Shown piece by piece: positions 7,222 through 9,199 of a stretch of 9,199 bases of DNA. The stretch covers positions 1-9,199 of the forward strand of contig JAGOGN010000053.1 in the NCBI GenBank assembly GCA_017996675.1. The letters run 5' to 3'. Position 1 is the first letter of the stretch. Each line of letters opens with the position of its first letter. Under the pieces are notes generated by a model. The model worked only from the letters and a program-made list of their open reading frames with translations. It ran no database searches and was not told where the DNA came from. The DNA comes from Lachnospiraceae bacterium (GTDB taxonomy: Bacteria > Bacillota_A > Clostridia > Lachnospirales > Lachnospiraceae). Both the position numbers and the translations under genes were made by a program.

Positions 7222-7250
7222 ATTATAGGCTCATCTTTGGAAAATGGCAA
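7222..7250 (-). promoter_or_regulatory. Sigma-A promoter of the flagellin-like gene
   Basis: On the reverse strand TTGCCA (7250-7245) is followed after exactly 17 bases by TATAAT (7227-7222). The predicted start is near 7215-7217, giving a leader of about 67 bases that begins with the inverted repeat. No TAAA box stands 15 bases upstream of the GCC preceding the -10 box, so a sigma-28 flagellar promoter is not supported. Housekeeping expression is inferred. Confidence 0.8.
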
Positions 7251-7256
7251 GTACCA

Positions 7257-7285
7257 TTGACCAAATACCTCGAAAATGTTATAAT
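7257..7285 (+). promoter_or_regulatory. Extended -10 sigma-A promoter of ptb-buk
   Basis: TTGACC (7257-7262) and TATAAT (7280-7285) are 17 bases apart, with TG at 7277-7278 giving an extended -10 (TGTTATAAT). The predicted start is near 7292, with a leader of about 40 bases. The -35 box is six bases from the -35 box of the divergent promoter, so two polymerases could hardly bind both at once. Confidence 0.87.
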
Positions 7286-7317
7286 TTGAGCGATTGAACA
7301 TCGGAAAAAGGGGTAAT

Positions 7318-7324
7318 AAAGGAG
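7318..7324 (+). promoter_or_regulatory. Ribosome binding site deciding the ptb start
   Basis: AAAGGAG lies eight bases before the ATG at 7333. An in-frame TTG at 7294 would add 13 residues but falls at the predicted transcription start, so it could have no ribosome site on this transcript. The ATG is therefore chosen. Confidence 0.85.
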
Positions 7325-7332
7325 AAGAATTT

Positions 7333-8247
7333 ATGAGCAAATCATTTGATGATTTATTAAAAAAACTAGAGGTTTGCAAGAAGAAAGTTATTGCAGTTGC
7401 AGCAGCTCAGGATGAAGCAGTTCTAGAAGCAGTAGCTGGTGCAAAGCGTCAGGGGATCGCGGATGCAATTCTTTTTGGAAGTAGAAAAGAAATAGAGCAA
7501 GCTGCACTTCATGTGGATATTGATCTGAACGATTTCGAAATCAGAGATATTGAAGATAAAGTAGAAGCAGCATATGCGGCAGTAAAGGCCGTTCATGACA
7601 AAGAAGCAGACATGTACATGAAAGGAATCATTGAAACAAAGCAGGTTCTAAAGTGTGTACTGGATAAAGAAGTAGGCTTACGTACTGGAAAGCTTTTATC
7701 TCATGTTGGGGTATTTGAAGTAGAAGGAATGGGACGGTTATTATTTGTTACAGATGCAGCATTTAATATGTATCCTACTTTAGAAGAAAAGAAAGATATT
7801 CTGGAAAATGCAGTGACTGTAGCAAAAGCATGTGGAGTAGAATTACCAAAAGTAGCACCACTAGCTGCAGTAGAAGTTATTAATCCTAAAATGCCAGCAA
7901 CTTTGGATGCAGCTGAGTTAACAAAGATGAATGAATCTGGTGAAATCAAAGATTGTATTGTTGATGGACCACTTGCATTTGATTTAGCTATTTCAAGAGA
8001 GGCCGCTGAACATAAAGGAACTTTAAATCGTAAAATTACCGGAGATGCAGATATTTTATTGGTTCCGACCATTGAAGTTGGAAATGTACTTTATAAGTGT
8101 CTCGGTCATGTGGCTACATCGAAAAGTGGAGCACTTTTGGTAGGAACCAGTGCACCAGTAGTATTAACATCAAGATCCGACAGCTTTGAGACTAAATTGA
8201 ATTCGATTGCGTTAGCAGCAATTGTAGCACAGGAATTACAAAAATAA
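7333..8247 (+). CDS. ptb: Phosphate butyryltransferase (phosphotransbutyrylase)
   Basis: Ptb converts butyryl-CoA and phosphate to butyryl phosphate and CoA in the cytosol, the first step of the kinase route to butyrate. The 304 residues match the usual family length of about 300. It follows the clostridial Ptb pattern along its length: VAAAQDEAVLEAV near the N-terminus, EVGLRTGK (113-120), VINPKMPATLDAAEL (from 182), DGPLAFDLA (211-219) and GTSAPVVLTSRSDS (271-284). Phosphate acetyltransferase is the main alternative in this superfamily. The close likeness to Ptb and the adjacent butyrate kinase gene favour Ptb. Branched or other short acyl-CoAs may also be substrates, as known for this family. 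It is transcribed from the promoter at 7257-7285 and lies 23 bp before buk with no terminator between them. Confidence 0.95.
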   Translation: MSKSFDDLLKKLEVCKKKVIAVAAAQDEAVLEAVAGAKRQGIADAILFGSRKEIEQAALHVDIDLNDFEIRDIEDKVEAAYAAVKAVHDKEADMYMKGIIETKQVLKCVLDKEVGLRTGKLLSHVGVFEVEGMGRLLFVTDAAFNMYPTLEEKKDILENAVTVAKACGVELPKVAPLAAVEVINPKMPATLDAAELTKMNESGEIKDCIVDGPLAFDLAISREAAEHKGTLNRKITGDADILLVPTIEVGNVLYKCLGHVATSKSGALLVGTSAPVVLTSRSDSFETKLNSIALAAIVAQELQK

Positions 8248-8270
8248 GCATAAGTTCAGGGGGAAATCAA

Positions 8271-9199
8271 ATGTCATATAAGATTTTAACAATTAATCCA
8301 GGCTCCACATCAACTAAAATTGGAGTATTTCAAGATGAGACATTATTGTACGATGTAACATTACGCCATTCAACAGAAGAAATCGCACAGTATAAAGAAA
8401 TTTACAATCAGAAAGATTTTAGAGGAGAAGTGATTCGTACGTTCTTAGAAGAAAAAAATGAAGAACTATCTTCTTTTGACGTTATTGTAGGAAGAGGTGG
8501 TTTATTAAAACCAATTCCAGGAGGAACCTATGCTACTACACCAGAACTTTTGGAAGATTTAAAGAATGAAGTTCAAGGAGCGCATGCTTCCAATCTAGGA
8601 GGAATCCTTGCAGCGCAACTTGCAAAAGAAGCAGGAGGAATCCCTTCATTTATCGTGGATCCAGTGGTAGTAGATGAATTGCAGGAGCTAGCACGTTTAT
8701 CTGGTCATCCTGATATGCCAAGAACCAGCATTTTCCATGCATTGAACCAGAAAGCAATTGGAAAACGATATGCGAAAGAAGTTGATAAAAAATATGAGGA
8801 ACTGAATCTGATTATCGCTCATTTGGGTGGAGGAGTGACCGTAGGTGCTCACAAATCTGGTAAAGTAATCGATGTATTTAATGCATTGGACGGAGATGGT
8901 GCTTTTTCCCCAGAACGTACAGGTGGACTTCCAATTGGAGCTTTAATTAAAATGTGTTACAGTGGAAAATATGCGACAGCAAAGGACATGATTAAAGCTT
9001 GCGTTGGTCAGGGTGGAGTAACTGCTTACATGGGAACCAACAACATGTTAGATGTAGAAAACGCTGCTTTGAAAGATCATGATCCAAAAGCAAAATTAGT
9101 TTTTGACGCATTTATTTACCAAGTTGCAAAGGATATTGGATCAATGGCAGTTGTATTAGAAGGCAAAGTAGACCAGATTTTGATTACCGGTGGAATTGC
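8271..9199 (+). CDS. buk: Butyrate kinase, 3' end cut by the window edge
   Basis: Butyrate kinase transfers phosphate from butyryl phosphate to ADP, giving butyrate and ATP. About 309 of the expected ~355 residues are present and the frame is open to the last base. The ASKHA (acetokinase) family marks are visible: INPGSTSTKIGVF near the N-terminus (8-20), GRGGLLKPIPGGTY (from 74), GAHASNLGG (103-111), HLGGG (184-188), SPERTGGLP (213-221) and the start of the ITGGI adenosine-binding block at the edge. The pattern follows clostridial Buk rather than acetate kinase, and the upstream ptb agrees. A GGGGG run (8259-8263) seven bases before the ATG serves as ribosome site. With ptb it forms a substrate-level phosphorylation pair. 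The missing part should hold the last ~45 residues. Confidence 0.96.
   Translation, partial: MSYKILTINPGSTSTKIGVFQDETLLYDVTLRHSTEEIAQYKEIYNQKDFRGEVIRTFLEEKNEELSSFDVIVGRGGLLKPIPGGTYATTPELLEDLKNEVQGAHASNLGGILAAQLAKEAGGIPSFIVDPVVVDELQELARLSGHPDMPRTSIFHALNQKAIGKRYAKEVDKKYEELNLIIAHLGGGVTVGAHKSGKVIDVFNALDGDGAFSPERTGGLPIGALIKMCYSGKYATAKDMIKACVGQGGVTAYMGTNNMLDVENAALKDHDPKAKLVFDAFIYQVAKDIGSMAVVLEGKVDQILITGGI

Noticed and set aside
7222..7250. Sigma-28 flagellar promoter for the flagellin-like gene
   Set aside because: GCC does precede the -10 box, but no TAAA element stands at the required spacing, whereas TTGCCA-17-TATAAT is a clean sigma-A match.
7294..7332. TTG start giving ptb 13 extra residues
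   Set aside because: It falls at the predicted transcription start with no room for a ribosome site. AAAGGAG before the ATG at 7333 is convincing, and Ptb family length fits the shorter form.
7150..7332. Riboswitch or small RNA in the divergent gap
   Set aside because: Both leaders are short (about 40 and 67 bases) and hold only the simple inverted repeat. No multi-helix aptamer pattern was seen.
7701..8072. Reverse-strand 123-codon open frame inside ptb
   Set aside because: It is fully contained in a well-recognised enzyme gene and its translation shows no family pattern.

Overview
The window reads as ordinary chromosome of a low-GC, gut-type Clostridia, most likely a member of the Lachnospiraceae. 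This is inferred from the AT-rich sequence with many AGA and TTA codons, strong AGGAG-type ribosome sites, consensus sigma-A promoters, a clostridial coiled-coil protein, a clostridial-style branching enzyme and the phosphotransbutyrylase/butyrate kinase pair. The species cannot be named from sequence alone. No tRNA, rRNA, CRISPR array, insertion sequence, phage gene or frameshift was found, and no gap between genes exceeds 300 bases.

Region 1 (1-6350) holds an incoming terminator (35-70), a near-consensus sigma-A promoter (109-137) and a tight four-gene forward cluster. The genes are a 227-residue coiled-coil protein, an eight-helix AI-2E/PerM-family membrane protein that overlaps it by 17 bp, a 758-residue protein with a TPR-like N-terminus and an AAA+-like C-terminus, and the glycogen branching enzyme GlgB. 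Gaps are 22 bp or less and no internal terminator is visible, so co-transcription is likely. The AAA+ module keeps its Walker A loop but has lost the catalytic acid of Walker B and the usual arginine-finger pair, so it looks like a nucleotide-binding or structural module rather than a working motor. What the three non-enzymatic proteins do beside GlgB is unknown.

Region 2 (6312-7250) holds one reverse-strand gene for a small flagellin-like protein. It converges on glgB across a shared bidirectional hairpin terminator. The protein keeps the flagellin D1 core but lacks about 20 residues of the N-terminal D0/D1 helix, and its C-terminal helix is rich in charged residues. It has a strong ribosome site and a sigma-A rather than sigma-28 promoter. 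A perfect 15-bp inverted repeat sits at the predicted 5' end of its mRNA.

Region 3 (7257-9199) holds ptb and buk, the two-step route from butyryl-CoA to butyrate with ATP formation. They run from an extended -10 promoter whose -35 box lies only 6 bp from the -35 box of the divergent flagellin-like gene. The window ends inside buk. The most unusual parts are the flagellin-like gene with its control region and the degenerate ATPase.
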